From: Hyphomicrobiales bacterium
GTDB lineage: Bacteria; Pseudomonadota; Alphaproteobacteria; Rhizobiales; Rhizobiaceae
Length of the DNA stretch: 64,000 nucleotides
Reading direction: 5' to 3'
Assembly (NCBI GenBank): GCA_900473045.1
Contig: UCKS01000048.1
Location: 1 to 64,000 of the forward strand
Part shown: piece by piece, positions 35,336 to 44,459 of the stretch
Position numbering within the stretch: the first letter of the stretch is position 1
Layout: the number at the start of each line of letters is the position of its first letter
Notes under the pieces: generated by a model
The model's input: the letters and a program-made list of their open reading frames with translations, nothing else
Databases searched by the model: none
What the model was told of the DNA's origin: nothing
Position numbers and translations under genes: made by a program

Positions 35336-36163
35336 TCAGGCGCGCGGCTTCAGCTTCATGTGGCGGTTGACGTCCTTGTAAAGCAGGTAGCGGAATTTCC
35401 CGGGGCCGCCGGCGTAGCAGGCCTGAGGGCAGAAGGCGCGCAGCCACATGTAGTCGCCCGCCTCGACTTCCACCCAATCCTGGTTCAGCCTGTAGACCGC
35501 CTTGCCCTCCAGCACATAGAGTCCGTGCTCCATCACATGTGTTTCAGCGAACGGGATCACTGCTCCCGGCTCGAAGGTGACGATCGTCACGTGCATGTCG
35601 TGGCGCAGGTCGTTGGGATCGACAAAACGCGTCGTTGCCCACTTGCCCTCGGTGCCTGCCATCGGCGAAGGCGCGACATCCGCTTCATTGAGGAAAAGAG
35701 GCGGCGGAACATCAAGCCCCTCGACGAATTCATAGGCCTTGCGCACCCAGTGGAAACGCACCGTCTGGCGGCTGGTGTTGCGCACCGACCATTTGCTCGC
35801 AGGCGGGATGAAGGCATAGCCGCCCGGACGCATCTGATGGGCTTCGCCGTCCAGCGTCACCGTCAGTTCACCCTCAACGACGAACAGCACGCCTTCTGCA
35901 GCGTCATCGAGTTCCGGCCGGTCGCTACCGCCGCCGGGGGCGACTTCCATGATGTATTGCGAAAAAGTCTCGGCAAATCCGGAGAGCGGACGCGACAGAA
36001 CCCAGAGCCGGGTGTTGTCCCAGAACGGCAGGAAGCTGGTGACGATATCCATCATCACGCCCTTGGGGATGATGGCATAGGCTTCAGTAAAGACGGCGCG
36101 GTCCGTCAACAGCTGTGTTTGCGCGGGCGCGCCGCCCTGCGGGGCGTAATAGGTGCGGTTCAT
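35336..36163 (-). CDS. allE: (S)-ureidoglycine aminohydrolase (bicupin)
   Basis: A 275-residue bicupin resembling YlbA/AllE, which converts ureidoglycine to ureidoglycolate and ammonia in purine (allantoin) breakdown. Seen: the N-terminal cupin with SQYIMEVAPGGGSD, VLFVVEGELTVTLDG and GGYAFIPP; the second cupin with VTFEPGAVIPFAETHVMEHGLYVLEG (split: metal-ligand region PFAETHVMEHG) and DYMWLRAFCPQACYAGG. The ATG at 36163 has GGGAAG upstream; the open frame adds eleven non-conserved codons. No other allantoin gene is adjacent. Confidence 0.85.
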   Translation of the reverse strand: MNRTYYAPQGGAPAQTQLLTDRAVFTEAYAIIPKGVMMDIVTSFLPFWDNTRLWVLSRPLSGFAETFSQYIMEVAPGGGSDRPELDDAAEGVLFVVEGELTVTLDGEAHQMRPGGYAFIPPASKWSVRNTSRQTVRFHWVRKAYEFVEGLDVPPPLFLNEADVAPSPMAGTEGKWATTRFVDPNDLRHDMHVTIVTFEPGAVIPFAETHVMEHGLYVLEGKAVYRLNQDWVEVEAGDYMWLRAFCPQACYAGGPGKFRYLLYKDVNRHMKLKPRA

Positions 36164-36432
36164 CTGCTTCCCTGAACTTTCGAATGGATCGGCCATGACG
36201 GCGGCGGGATGCGATCAGGCATGGAAAACCATTAGCGCAACGCGGCGCGCAGATCACGCGGCAATTCCCTTTGATCTCTGGATTCACTTTCGCACAGAAG
36301 AAGGAAATCGGCACAGATCACCTGCTGACCGATGCTTCAAAGCGGCCCCCCCCCTTTTCCCGTCAAGGATTTGGCGAAGCCTGTTGTGCTTTGAGCACTG
36401 CACTATCTATGCTGCGATAACGCAATGGCGGG

Positions 36433-37176
36433 ATGGATTGCATGGACGAACGCTGGGGCACGGTGGCTGAACTCTGGCGTTATCCGGTCAGCTCCCTGCG
36501 AGGAGAAAGCATCGGGATAGCACCACTCGATGCACACGGCGTCCTTCATGATCGCGGCTGGGGCCTGATCGATGAAACCGGCGCCGTGGCAGCTCCGGAA
36601 ACAGAGCGCCGCTGGCGGTTCGTGCCCGACATGCTGTCGCGCACCGGCGGGGCCGGCCTTGAGATCAGCACAGACGGTGCTGCATGGCTGGCCGTTCCAT
36701 CCGAAGCGGCCAACGCCGCCGCATCAAAACGTGCGGGATTTCCTGTGACGTTCCGTCCGCTGGCAATCACCATGGAAACAGCAAACACCGGCAACACACC
36801 GCCACGCTATGATCGGGGCCATCTGCATATCCTGACCACAGCGTCGCTGAAAGCCCTTGCCGACCTTGTGCCGCCGGGTTCTCTTGTGGATGTCAGGCGA
36901 TTCAGGCCGAACATCGTCATCGCCATGGATGCGGCTGAGCCAGGCTTTCCCGACCGGCAGCTGATTGGCAGGCGGCTGCGGATCGGCGATGCGCTGATTG
37001 CTGTCACCGAACCCTGCGAACGTTGCAGCTTTACAGCGCTGGCGCAGGGCGAACTGCCTTTCGCCAAGGACGTTCTGCACGCGATTGCCCGTCACGGCGG
37101 CGGCGGTTTTGGCGTTCTGGCCAGCGTGGTAGAGCCCGCGCCGATCCGGCGGGGCGATACGGTCAGCTTTATTTGA
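36433..37176 (+). CDS. MOSC domain protein
   Basis: A 247-residue protein with the MOSC N-terminal beta-barrel (VAELWRYPVSSLRGESI) and the MOSC domain proper (VDVRRFRPNIVIAM, LIGRRLRIGDALIAVTEPCERC). The conserved Cys in EPCERCSFT would bind the molybdenum cofactor or sulfur. Family members include YcbX/mARC-type oxidoreductases and sulfur carriers; the substrate is unknown. The start may be the ATG at 36433 or the one three codons later. Confidence 0.85.
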   Translation: MDCMDERWGTVAELWRYPVSSLRGESIGIAPLDAHGVLHDRGWGLIDETGAVAAPETERRWRFVPDMLSRTGGAGLEISTDGAAWLAVPSEAANAAASKRAGFPVTFRPLAITMETANTGNTPPRYDRGHLHILTTASLKALADLVPPGSLVDVRRFRPNIVIAMDAAEPGFPDRQLIGRRLRIGDALIAVTEPCERCSFTALAQGELPFAKDVLHAIARHGGGGFGVLASVVEPAPIRRGDTVSFI

Positions 37177-38320
37177 TGATCGTGCTTGGTGGCGTTGGGG
37201 TCGTCACCTCGCGCAGCCATTCCCGCCAGATCGACACCAGCAATGCCATCAGGACCGGTCCGACGAACAGGCCAAGGAAGCCCATCGTCTTGACGCCACC
37301 GACAAGTCCGAAGAACGTCGGCAGGAACGGCAGCTTGATGGGCCCGCCGACCAGCCTTGGCCGAAGCGTCTTGTCGACGATGAACAGTTCAACCGTTCCC
37401 CAGACGAAGAGCGCCGCGCCGGCCACGGGCGACCCGCTGGCAACGAGGTAGATCGATACGAGCGTGAAACACAGCGGCGCACCCCCGGGAACAAGAGCCA
37501 TGATGCCGGTGATAATGCCGAGCGTAACCGGTGACGGAACACCCGCCATCCAATAGGCGATCCCCAGCACGATGCCTTCACCGATGGCGATGACGCCCAT
37601 GCCGGTCACCGTCGAGCTGATGGTCAACGGCACAATGCGCGAGACGCGCTCCCAGCGCATGGGCAGGATACGTTCGCCGAGGTGATCGAGTTGGGTGACG
37701 AGCTTTTCTCCATCGCGATAGACGAAGAAAAGCGTGATCAGCATGAACAGCAGCGTCAGGATCGACTGGAACGCCGATGCGCCGACGACGAGCACACCAC
37801 GATAGATATTGCCGATATTGGACCCGCTGACGAGCTGCACCAGTTCGCCGAGCGCACCGGGATGACCGATATATTTCGCCCATTGAACGCCCAGCCATAC
37901 ACCGAGCCCCGGGATCTGAGTGAGCCACATCGGCACCGGAGCACCGGCAGCGTTGGTCTCGATCGTCCAGACGGCCCAGTTGTGAACTTCATCGACGGCA
38001 TAGACGGCTGCAAGCGAAATTGGCGCGACAATGAAGGAAATCACCGCAATGATGGCAATCGTCGCCCCGATCGTCCGGTTGCCGCCGATCGCGCCCAGGA
38101 GCCAGCGATAGATCGGCCAGCTGGCAAAACCGATGACGAGCGCTGCCAGCACCGGCACGAGAAACCCGTGAAAGAAGTAGACCCCGGCCAACAGGACAAA
38201 GACCAGAAGCCAGCGCGCAGCCGCAATCGGGCCGACAAGCGCTGAGCGTTCATAGGCCGTACGGCCAAAAAGGCGCGGTTCCGAAGGCAGTTCGTCCCGT
38301 TCACGATTGCTCAGTTGCAA
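37169..38320 (-). CDS. AI-2E family transporter
   Basis: About 383 residues, an integral membrane protein of the AI-2 exporter/PerM family. Seen: about eight hydrophobic helices, the central soluble segment (LTQIPGLGVWLGVQWAKYIG), the GMGVIAIGEGIVLGIAYWMAG stretch (split) and C-terminal PTFFGLVGGVKTMGFLGLFVGP. Transport of autoinducer-2 is shown only for some members; others are ion antiporters. The start is the TTG at 38320, eight bases after GGAGG; a TTG at 38335 is in frame but covers that site. Its end overlaps the MOSC gene by eight bases. Confidence 0.85.
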   Translation of the reverse strand: MQLSNRERDELPSEPRLFGRTAYERSALVGPIAAARWLLVFVLLAGVYFFHGFLVPVLAALVIGFASWPIYRWLLGAIGGNRTIGATIAIIAVISFIVAPISLAAVYAVDEVHNWAVWTIETNAAGAPVPMWLTQIPGLGVWLGVQWAKYIGHPGALGELVQLVSGSNIGNIYRGVLVVGASAFQSILTLLFMLITLFFVYRDGEKLVTQLDHLGERILPMRWERVSRIVPLTISSTVTGMGVIAIGEGIVLGIAYWMAGVPSPVTLGIITGIMALVPGGAPLCFTLVSIYLVASGSPVAGAALFVWGTVELFIVDKTLRPRLVGGPIKLPFLPTFFGLVGGVKTMGFLGLFVGPVLMALLVSIWREWLREVTTPTPPSTIIK

Positions 38321-38517
38321 AAAGCGTTCCTCCAAGTGTCACTCAAGATGACAGCAAAACCCACCGCGAGCCAGTATGTTTCCGTCGTGTACGGTAAACC
38401 GGCCCGCATGCGGCATAGGTAAGTATGACCGCATGGTCAACACAAGCGGATGACAAACGTTTTTGAGTGGAAGGAACAACGGCCGAACCCGGCCTCATTG
38501 CACGCGAAGCACCGCCT

Positions 38518-39720
38518 TCAGGCGGCTACCCGCTTTGAGCGGTCGAGGAAGACAGACGACAGGAAAATGCCGATACCGGCCACCGCCATCATCGCGCCGA
38601 CAAGACCAGTCGATGTCCAGCCATAACCGGCCGCAATAGAGAGGCCACCAAGCCAGGCCCCGAGCGCATTGGCGAGATTGAAGGCGGAATGGCTGAGCGC
38701 TGCGGCCAGCGTCTGTGCCTTGCCCGCCACATCCATCAGCCGCATCTGGATACCGGGCACGACGGCAAAGCCGCCGCCGATCAGAAGGACGTTGATGACC
38801 GCCATCCAAGGGGTCGTCATGGTGAAGTAGAACAGCACATAGGCAACGAGGTTGAAGACCAGCGCAATGCCGATGGCCGGCATCAGCTTCCAGTCGGCCA
38901 GACGCGAGCCGACGATATTGCCGAGGATCATGCCGGCGCCGAAGACCGAAAGCAGGATCGGAACGGTTCCGAGCGATACGCCGGCAACCTCGGTGAGGGC
39001 CGGAGTAATATAGCTGAAGACCGAGAACATGCCGCCACAGCCGATGGCGCAGATGCCGAGCGTCAGCCAGACCTGGGACTTGCCCAGTGCCCCAAGCTCG
39101 GTCAACGGCGACGCCGACGGGTTGCGCCGATCCTTCGGCACGTAGAACCAGGTCAGGACGATGGTCAGCACGCTGATGGCGCCGACGATGGCAAAGGCCG
39201 CACGCCAGCCAAGCGCCTGGCCGAACCAGGCCGCAAGCGGCGTGCCAACCAGGGTCGCGACCGTCAGGCCCATCATGACGCGGCCAATGGCGCGAGCCCG
39301 TTGGTGCGGCGCTGCCATGCCGGCGGCAACCAGCGCCGCGACGCCGAAATACGCGCCATGCGGCAGGCCGGCGAGAAACCGGGCCGCAACCAGAAGGCCA
39401 AAACTACCGGCGACGGCGCTGGCAAGATTGCCGAGCGCAAACAGGCTCATCAGGGCCAGCAGCACATTGTGTCTTGAATACCGCGCGGCAAGAACGGCGA
39501 TGAGCGGTGCGCCGACGACAACGCCGATCGCATACGCACTGATGACGTGCCCGGCATAAGGAACCGAAACCGACAGATCGCCGGCCACCTGCGGCAAAAG
39601 CCCCATGATGGCGAATTCACCGGTACCGATGCCGAAGCCGCCAACGGCCAAGGCCAATTCAGCGCTGGACATGCCACCCCGGCGGGTCGCCGGAAGGGTA
39701 GAAAGAGCGTCGTCTGACAT
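38518..39720 (-). CDS. MFS transporter (AraJ-like)
   Basis: A 400-residue, twelve-helix major facilitator. Seen: the motif region AYAIGVVVGAPLIAVLAARYSRHN (split: GVVVGAPLIAVLAAR) between helices 2 and 3, and IGRVMMGLTVATLVGTPLAAW. It resembles the arabinose-efflux/chloramphenicol-resistance branch of sugar or drug exporters. The substrate is unknown. It is divergent from fadD across a 386-base region. Confidence 0.88.
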   Translation of the reverse strand: MSDDALSTLPATRRGGMSSAELALAVGGFGIGTGEFAIMGLLPQVAGDLSVSVPYAGHVISAYAIGVVVGAPLIAVLAARYSRHNVLLALMSLFALGNLASAVAGSFGLLVAARFLAGLPHGAYFGVAALVAAGMAAPHQRARAIGRVMMGLTVATLVGTPLAAWFGQALGWRAAFAIVGAISVLTIVLTWFYVPKDRRNPSASPLTELGALGKSQVWLTLGICAIGCGGMFSVFSYITPALTEVAGVSLGTVPILLSVFGAGMILGNIVGSRLADWKLMPAIGIALVFNLVAYVLFYFTMTTPWMAVINVLLIGGGFAVVPGIQMRLMDVAGKAQTLAAALSHSAFNLANALGAWLGGLSIAAGYGWTSTGLVGAMMAVAGIGIFLSSVFLDRSKRVAA

Positions 39721-39894
39721 GGGAAGACCTGCCTGGAGCCGTACGGCCCGAAGGATTTTCGTTCTGAAATGGGAAGCCGAGGCGGAAATGGGAGGAAACC
39801 TTGGCGTTATTGCAACGCAATATACTCTTTTTCGCCTGCCCGCAAAGGGATTGATGCGAATAGAAACCCCGAAATCTGGCCAGATATGCGGCGC

Positions 39895-39924
39895 TTATTG
39901 ATGTTTACGTTAAGGTTATATAAT
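39895..39924 (+). promoter_or_regulatory. candidate fadD promoter
   Basis: TTATTG at 39895-39900 and a perfect TATAAT at 39919-39924, 18 bases apart. The start would lie near 39931, giving a long leader of about 175 bases before the fadD ATG. The rest of the 386-base divergent region (39721-40106) shows no gene. Confidence 0.5.
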
Positions 39925-40106
39925 CCCGAATACGCTTGATGGCGTGCAACAAAAGCCCCATCTTGATTGGGCGAAGAATCTGGAGGGATTTTTTCGCCCG
40001 TGCGCAAATGCTTGTCTGAGACATTTTCGGACAGCATGCGTATGGAGAAGGGTGAAAGGCCGCGCTTACTTTAGAAGCGCCGCGACGGATCGATGAGGGA
40101 GAGATA

Positions 40107-41807
40107 ATGCCTGACACATTGATGCAGACCCCCGGCCCGCAAACGGCCAAACCCTGGCTACAATCCTACCCCGCCGGCATGCCGGCCGAGATTGCTCCCC
40201 TGCCCTACGATTCGATCGGCGATCTCTTCGCTCAATCCTGCAAGAAATATGCGGACCGCGCCGCCTTTACCTGCATGGGCAAGACACTGACGTTCAGCGA
40301 TCTCGACGCCCAGAGCCGAAAGATCGGTGCCTGGCTGCAATCGACGGGCCTTGCCAAGGGCGATCGCGTCGCCGTGATGATGCCGAATATCCTGCAGAAC
40401 CCGGTGATCGTCTTCGGTATTCTTCGGGCTGGCTATACGGTCGTCAACGTCAATCCGCTCTATACGCCGCGCGAGCTGGAACACCAGCTGAAGGATTCCG
40501 GCGCCAAGGCAATCTTTGTCCTTGAAAACTTTGCCCACACCGTTGAGCAGGTGGCGGCACGCACGGATCTGAAACATACCGTCGTCGCCACGATGGGCGA
40601 CCTTCTTGGCTTCAAAGGCCTGATCGTCAACATGGTCGTGCGCAAGGTGAAGAAGCTGGTGCCCGCCTGGTCGCTGCCGGGACATCTGTCCTTCAAAGCG
40701 GTTCTCGCAAAGGGTGCCGGACAGACACTCAAGGCCGTCGATGTGAAACCCCGCGATGTCGCCTTCCTGCAATATACCGGTGGCACGACCGGCGTCTCCA
40801 AGGGCGCCACACTGACCCATTCCAATCTGCTGTCGAACATGTCCCAGATGGGTCTGTGGCTCGAAACGGCCTTCCTGGACAAGAAACGGCCGGAGCGCCT
40901 GGTGTTTCTCTGCGCCCTGCCGCTCTATCACATCTTCGCCTTGACGGTGAATTCTCTGATGGGGCTCAGCACCGGCGGCGAGAATATCCTCATCCCCAAC
41001 CCGCGTGACATTCCAGCCTTCGTCAAGGAAATCGCCAAGTACAAGGTCAATATCTTCCCGGGCCTCAACACGCTTTTCAACGCGCTGATGAACAATGCGG
41101 AATTTCAGCGACTGGATTTCTCCGACCTGGCGCTGACCTTCGGCGGTGGCATGGCGGTGCAGCGTCCGGTCGCGGAACGCTGGGAAAAGATGACGGGATC
41201 GCCGATCAAGGAAGGCTACGGCCTGTCGGAGACCTCGCCGGTCGCCACCGCCAACCGGCTCGACGGACGCGACTTCACCGGGACGATTGGCCTGCCGCTG
41301 CCCTCAACCGATGTCGAAATCCGCGACGACGACGGCAACGCAGTGCCACGCGGCGATATCGGTGAAATCTGCATCCGCGGACCACAGGTCATGGCCGGTT
41401 ATTGGCAACGGCCGGACGAAACCGCCAAGGCGATCTCCGCCGATGGCTTTTTCCGCTCAGGCGATATTGGCTTCATGAACCCGGAAGGGCTGGTCAAGAT
41501 CGTCGATCGCAAGAAGGACATGATACTGGTGTCCGGCTTCAACGTCTTCCCCAACGAGATCGAGGAAGTGGCGATGACCCTTGCCGCCATTCTCGAATGC
41601 GCCGCCATCGGCGTGCCCGACGAACATTCCGGCGAGGCGGTAAAACTGTTCGTCGTCAAGAAGGATCCCAACCTGACGGAAGCGGACGTCAAGGCGCATT
41701 GCGCAGCAAACCTGACCAACTACAAACGCCCGAGGTTTGTCGAGTTCCGCACCGAACTGCCGAAATCGAATGTCGGCAAGATCCTGCGCAAGGACCTGCG
41801 CGGGTAA
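40107..41807 (+). CDS. fadD: long-chain fatty acid CoA ligase
   Basis: A 566-residue adenylate-forming enzyme that activates fatty acids with ATP and CoA. Seen: the P-loop-like YTGGTTGVSKGA (223-234), the GYGLSETSPV motif (about 370-380), FFRSGDIGFMNPEG, and DRKKDMILVSGFNVFPNEIE with the C-terminal catalytic Lys in PKSNVGKILRKDL. The length fits FadD. GGGAGAGA precedes the ATG. In rhizobia FadD affects swarming and surface lipids as well as beta-oxidation. Confidence 0.95.
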   Translation: MPDTLMQTPGPQTAKPWLQSYPAGMPAEIAPLPYDSIGDLFAQSCKKYADRAAFTCMGKTLTFSDLDAQSRKIGAWLQSTGLAKGDRVAVMMPNILQNPVIVFGILRAGYTVVNVNPLYTPRELEHQLKDSGAKAIFVLENFAHTVEQVAARTDLKHTVVATMGDLLGFKGLIVNMVVRKVKKLVPAWSLPGHLSFKAVLAKGAGQTLKAVDVKPRDVAFLQYTGGTTGVSKGATLTHSNLLSNMSQMGLWLETAFLDKKRPERLVFLCALPLYHIFALTVNSLMGLSTGGENILIPNPRDIPAFVKEIAKYKVNIFPGLNTLFNALMNNAEFQRLDFSDLALTFGGGMAVQRPVAERWEKMTGSPIKEGYGLSETSPVATANRLDGRDFTGTIGLPLPSTDVEIRDDDGNAVPRGDIGEICIRGPQVMAGYWQRPDETAKAISADGFFRSGDIGFMNPEGLVKIVDRKKDMILVSGFNVFPNEIEEVAMTLAAILECAAIGVPDEHSGEAVKLFVVKKDPNLTEADVKAHCAANLTNYKRPRFVEFRTELPKSNVGKILRKDLRG

Positions 41808-41828
41808 TATCCTGAGATACTTGTTCTC

Positions 41829-41857
41829 TTGTCAGAACGTAGTAAAACCGCTATTTT
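41829..41857 (+). promoter_or_regulatory. promoter of the candidate small RNA
   Basis: TTGTCA at 41829-41834, exactly 17 bases, then TATTTT at 41852-41857. It starts 22 bases after the fadD stop and points to a terminator about 60 bases further on. Confidence 0.5.
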
Positions 41858-41862
41858 GGTGG

Positions 41863-41950
41863 AGTGGTGACCGGAGCGCTAACTCCAGCCACCTTTGTTT
41901 ATCTTAAGAATTGGACCCGCACGGTGATTAACCAGCTCGTGCGGGTTTTT
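41863..41950 (+). ncRNA. candidate small RNA between fadD and pgi
   Basis: A transcript of about 88 bases is predicted from the promoter at 41829-41857 to the terminator at 41915-41950. Its 5' half can fold (GGAG at 41873 region with CTCC, loop CGCTAA), its middle is A/U-rich and unpaired (TTTGTTTATCTTAAGAATT), and it ends in a GC hairpin with a U-tail. This is the plan of Hfq-dependent trans-acting RNAs. No open frame of note lies in it. Confidence 0.4.
41915..41950 (+). terminator. intrinsic terminator
   Basis: The arm ACCCGCACG (41915-41923) pairs with CGTGCGGGT (41938-41946), followed by T residues to 41950. It ends either the fadD transcript or an independent small RNA. The following 310 bases up to pgi contain no recognisable gene. 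Confidence 0.8.
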
Positions 41951-42263
41951 CTTATGCCAAACGTGACGCTAAATGGTCGAAACCACATAGATCACCTCCA
42001 CATTCGAGGACAGGGCTGTGTCCTGCTACAGTCCGGGAAGCCCATCCGCCCGGATGCGCCAGCTGGCACGGCGTTGCTGCTTTCGCCCCCGAATGCGGCA
42101 AGCATGACTGCAAAAGCATAATTTTACAACCATAAGACGATTCTTGGTTGCTTGGCGAAAAGGCTGACGCGGCTTTTTTAGCCTTCGCATGAGGACAGGC
42201 TTGATTTGCAAAGGGCAAAGCGACTAGCTATCGCAACCCTTCCGCAATGCAAGGAACCCTGCC

Positions 42264-43889
42264 ATGAGCGCGCTTGTCGAACAGCTGAAATCCACCGTTT
42301 CCGACACCAACGCAACAGATATCCGGGCTGCTTTCGCCAGCGATCCCAAGCGTTTCACCAAATACAGCGTGACACTTGACGACATGCTGTTCGACTACTC
42401 GAAATGCGCCGTCAACGAGAAGGTGCTGGACGGGCTGGAGGCAATCGCCAAGGCTTCCAAGGTCGCCGAAAAGCGCGACGCGATGTTTGCCGGTGATATC
42501 ATCAACATCACCGAAGGCCGCGCTGTGCTGCACACTGCGCTGCGCAATCGCTCCAATACGCCCGTGCTGGTCGATGGCAAGGACGTGATGCCGGATGTCA
42601 ACGCCGTACTCGCCGCCATGGGCGTCTTTTCCGACGGCATCCGCTCCGGCGCGCTGAAAGGCGCAACCGGCAAAAAAATCACCGACGTCATCAATATCGG
42701 CATTGGCGGCTCCGATCTCGGCCCTGTCATGGCGACGCTGGCGCTGGCACCCAATCATGACGGTCCCCGCCTGCATTTCGTCTCCAATATCGACGGCGCC
42801 CATATTGCCGATACGCTGAAGCTGCTCGACGCTGAAACCTCCCTGTTCATCGTTGCTTCCAAGACCTTCACCACCATTGAAACGATGACCAACGCCGCGA
42901 CAGCACGTGCCTTCATTGCCGAAAAACTCGGCGAAAAGGCAGTCGGTCATCATTTCTGCGCCGTCTCGACCGCGCTCGACAAGGTCGCCACCTTCGGCAT
43001 TGACGCGGATCGCATCTTCGGCTTCTGGGACTGGGTCGGTGGCCGTTATTCGATCTGGTCGGCGATCGGCCTGCCGCTGATGATTGCTATCGGCAAGGAG
43101 AACTTTGGCGAGTTCCTGGCCGGCGCTCATGCGATCGACAACCATTTCCGCACCGCGCCCTTGCGCGAAAATATCCCGATGCTGCTCGGCCTTCTCGGCT
43201 TCTACCATCGCAACGTGCTCGGCTACGCCACGCGCGCCATCCTGCCCTACGACCAGCGCCTGTCGCGCTTTCCGGCCTATCTGCAGCAGCTCGACATGGA
43301 ATCGAACGGCAAGGGCGTGACGCTCGACGGTACGCCGGTCGAAGGCAATTCCGGCCCGGTCGTCTGGGGTGAACCCGGCACTAACGGCCAACACGCCTTC
43401 TACCAGTTGATCCACCAGGGCACGAGCGTCATTCCGGCCGAATTCATGATCGCCGCCAACGGCCACGAGCCCAATCTGCGCCACCAGCATCAGCTGCTGA
43501 TGGCCAATTGCCTGGCGCAGTCGGAAGCCCTGATGAAGGGCCGCACGCTTGCGGAAGCCCAGGCGCAGATGGCTTCGAAAGGCCTGGACAAGGACTTTAT
43601 CAAACGTATCGCCCCGCACCGGGTCTTTACCGGCAACCGCCCGTCACTGACCCTCGTCTATGATGAGATGACGCCCTTTACCTTCGGCCGCCTGATTGCA
43701 CTCTACGAACACCGCGTCTTCGTCGAGGGCGCGCTGTTCAACATCAATTCGTTCGACCAGTGGGGCGTCGAGCTCGGCAAGGAACTGGCAACAGGCCTGC
43801 TGCCAGTCGTCGAAGGCAAGGAAAGCGCTGCAGGCCATGACTCGTCGACCGCCGGACTGGTTGCCGCCTTGTTGAAGGCAGCGAAATAG
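42264..43889 (+). CDS. pgi: glucose-6-phosphate isomerase
   Basis: A 541-residue phosphoglucose isomerase that interconverts glucose-6-phosphate and fructose-6-phosphate. Seen: [14 protein letters not shown] (sugar-phosphate site), [20 protein letters not shown], and [18 protein letters not shown] (PGI signature with the catalytic His). The length matches the enteric type. AAGGA lies ten bases before the ATG. A perfect 13-bp hairpin follows the stop. Fructokinase lies 1.6 kb downstream on the other strand. Confidence 0.97.
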   Translation: MSALVEQLKSTVSDTNATDIRAAFASDPKRFTKYSVTLDDMLFDYSKCAVNEKVLDGLEAIAKASKVAEKRDAMFAGDIINITEGRAVLHTALRNRSNTPVLVDGKDVMPDVNAVLAAMGVFSDGIRSGALKGATGKKITDVINIGIGGSDLGPVMATLALAPNHDGPRLHFVSNIDGAHIADTLKLLDAETSLFIVASKTFTTIETMTNAATARAFIAEKLGEKAVGHHFCAVSTALDKVATFGIDADRIFGFWDWVGGRYSIWSAIGLPLMIAIGKENFGEFLAGAHAIDNHFRTAPLRENIPMLLGLLGFYHRNVLGYATRAILPYDQRLSRFPAYLQQLDMESNGKGVTLDGTPVEGNSGPVVWGEPGTNGQHAFYQLIHQGTSVIPAEFMIAANGHEPNLRHQHQLLMANCLAQSEALMKGRTLAEAQAQMASKGLDKDFIKRIAPHRVFTGNRPSLTLVYDEMTPFTFGRLIALYEHRVFVEGALFNINSFDQWGVELGKELATGLLPVVEGKESAAGHDSSTAGLVAALLKAAK

Positions 43890-43914
43890 CGGCCAGCGCC
43901 GCAAGACAGCGATG

Positions 43915-43947
43915 AATACAGGCTGAACGTCCAATTCAGCCTGTATT
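43915..43947. terminator. perfect 13-bp hairpin after pgi
   Basis: AATACAGGCTGAA (43915-43927) is the exact reverse complement of 43935-43947, with a seven-base loop. It is 26 bases behind the pgi stop. The T-run is short (TATT), so it is either a weak bidirectional terminator or a 3' stabiliser. Confidence 0.6.
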
Positions 43948-44025
43948 CGGACACAATGCCCTATCTCTGAACATGCGTCCTCAAGCCGGAGAAATCTCCC
44001 GCGACGCACGGGTTCGGGGCATAAC

Positions 44026-44268
44026 GTGGAACACTATTTCTTCGATCTGCATTTCGGCGACGAACAGGTTGTCGATGAAGACGGCGTCGATCATTTCGAC
44101 GTCGGATCCGCCGTCTATTACGGCCAGAGGATCGCCGACAAGATCGGCCGCGACACCGACTATCGCTCGCTCACCGTCCATGTGCGTACATTCGAAGGCT
44201 CTGTGCTGGCAATCGTTGCCGCTTCCGCCGGTCGTGGCTTCGAGCAGATGGCATTGATGGGGCGGTAA
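44026..44268 (+). CDS. DUF6894-like small protein
   Basis: An 80-residue protein beginning with MEHYFFDLHFGDEQVVDEDG, followed by FDVGSAVYYGQRIADKI and a C-terminal TVHVRTFEGSVLAIV. This looks like the small family whose members start YFFDVxDG and are common and multi-copy in rhizobia (DUF6894). Function is unknown. It uses GTG at 44026; no clear ribosome site was seen. Confidence 0.65.
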   Translation: MEHYFFDLHFGDEQVVDEDGVDHFDVGSAVYYGQRIADKIGRDTDYRSLTVHVRTFEGSVLAIVAASAGRGFEQMALMGR

Positions 44269-44459
44269 ACGCTCGGGATGTAACGTCTGCTGTACCGATC
44301 CGGTTTTCATCCTCCCTCAAAACCAACACCCATGTTTGTCAACATGGCCGATCATCCGTCTGTCATCAGAGCATGATCAAACGGGTCAAATGCAGCCGTC
44401 ACCTGATTCGAGGTCAGCCGGTGTTTTCCGGCAGGTGGCAGAGCCCGTCGAGGCGCCTT

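Noticed and set aside
42228-43619. A 463-codon minus-strand frame opposite pgi
   Set aside because: It is antisense to an unmistakable pgi and no family motif is present.
44331-44346. 16-bp palindrome CATGTT-TGTC-AACATG before the GT4 gene
   Set aside because: It is short and lies far from the start; nothing else supports it as an operator.
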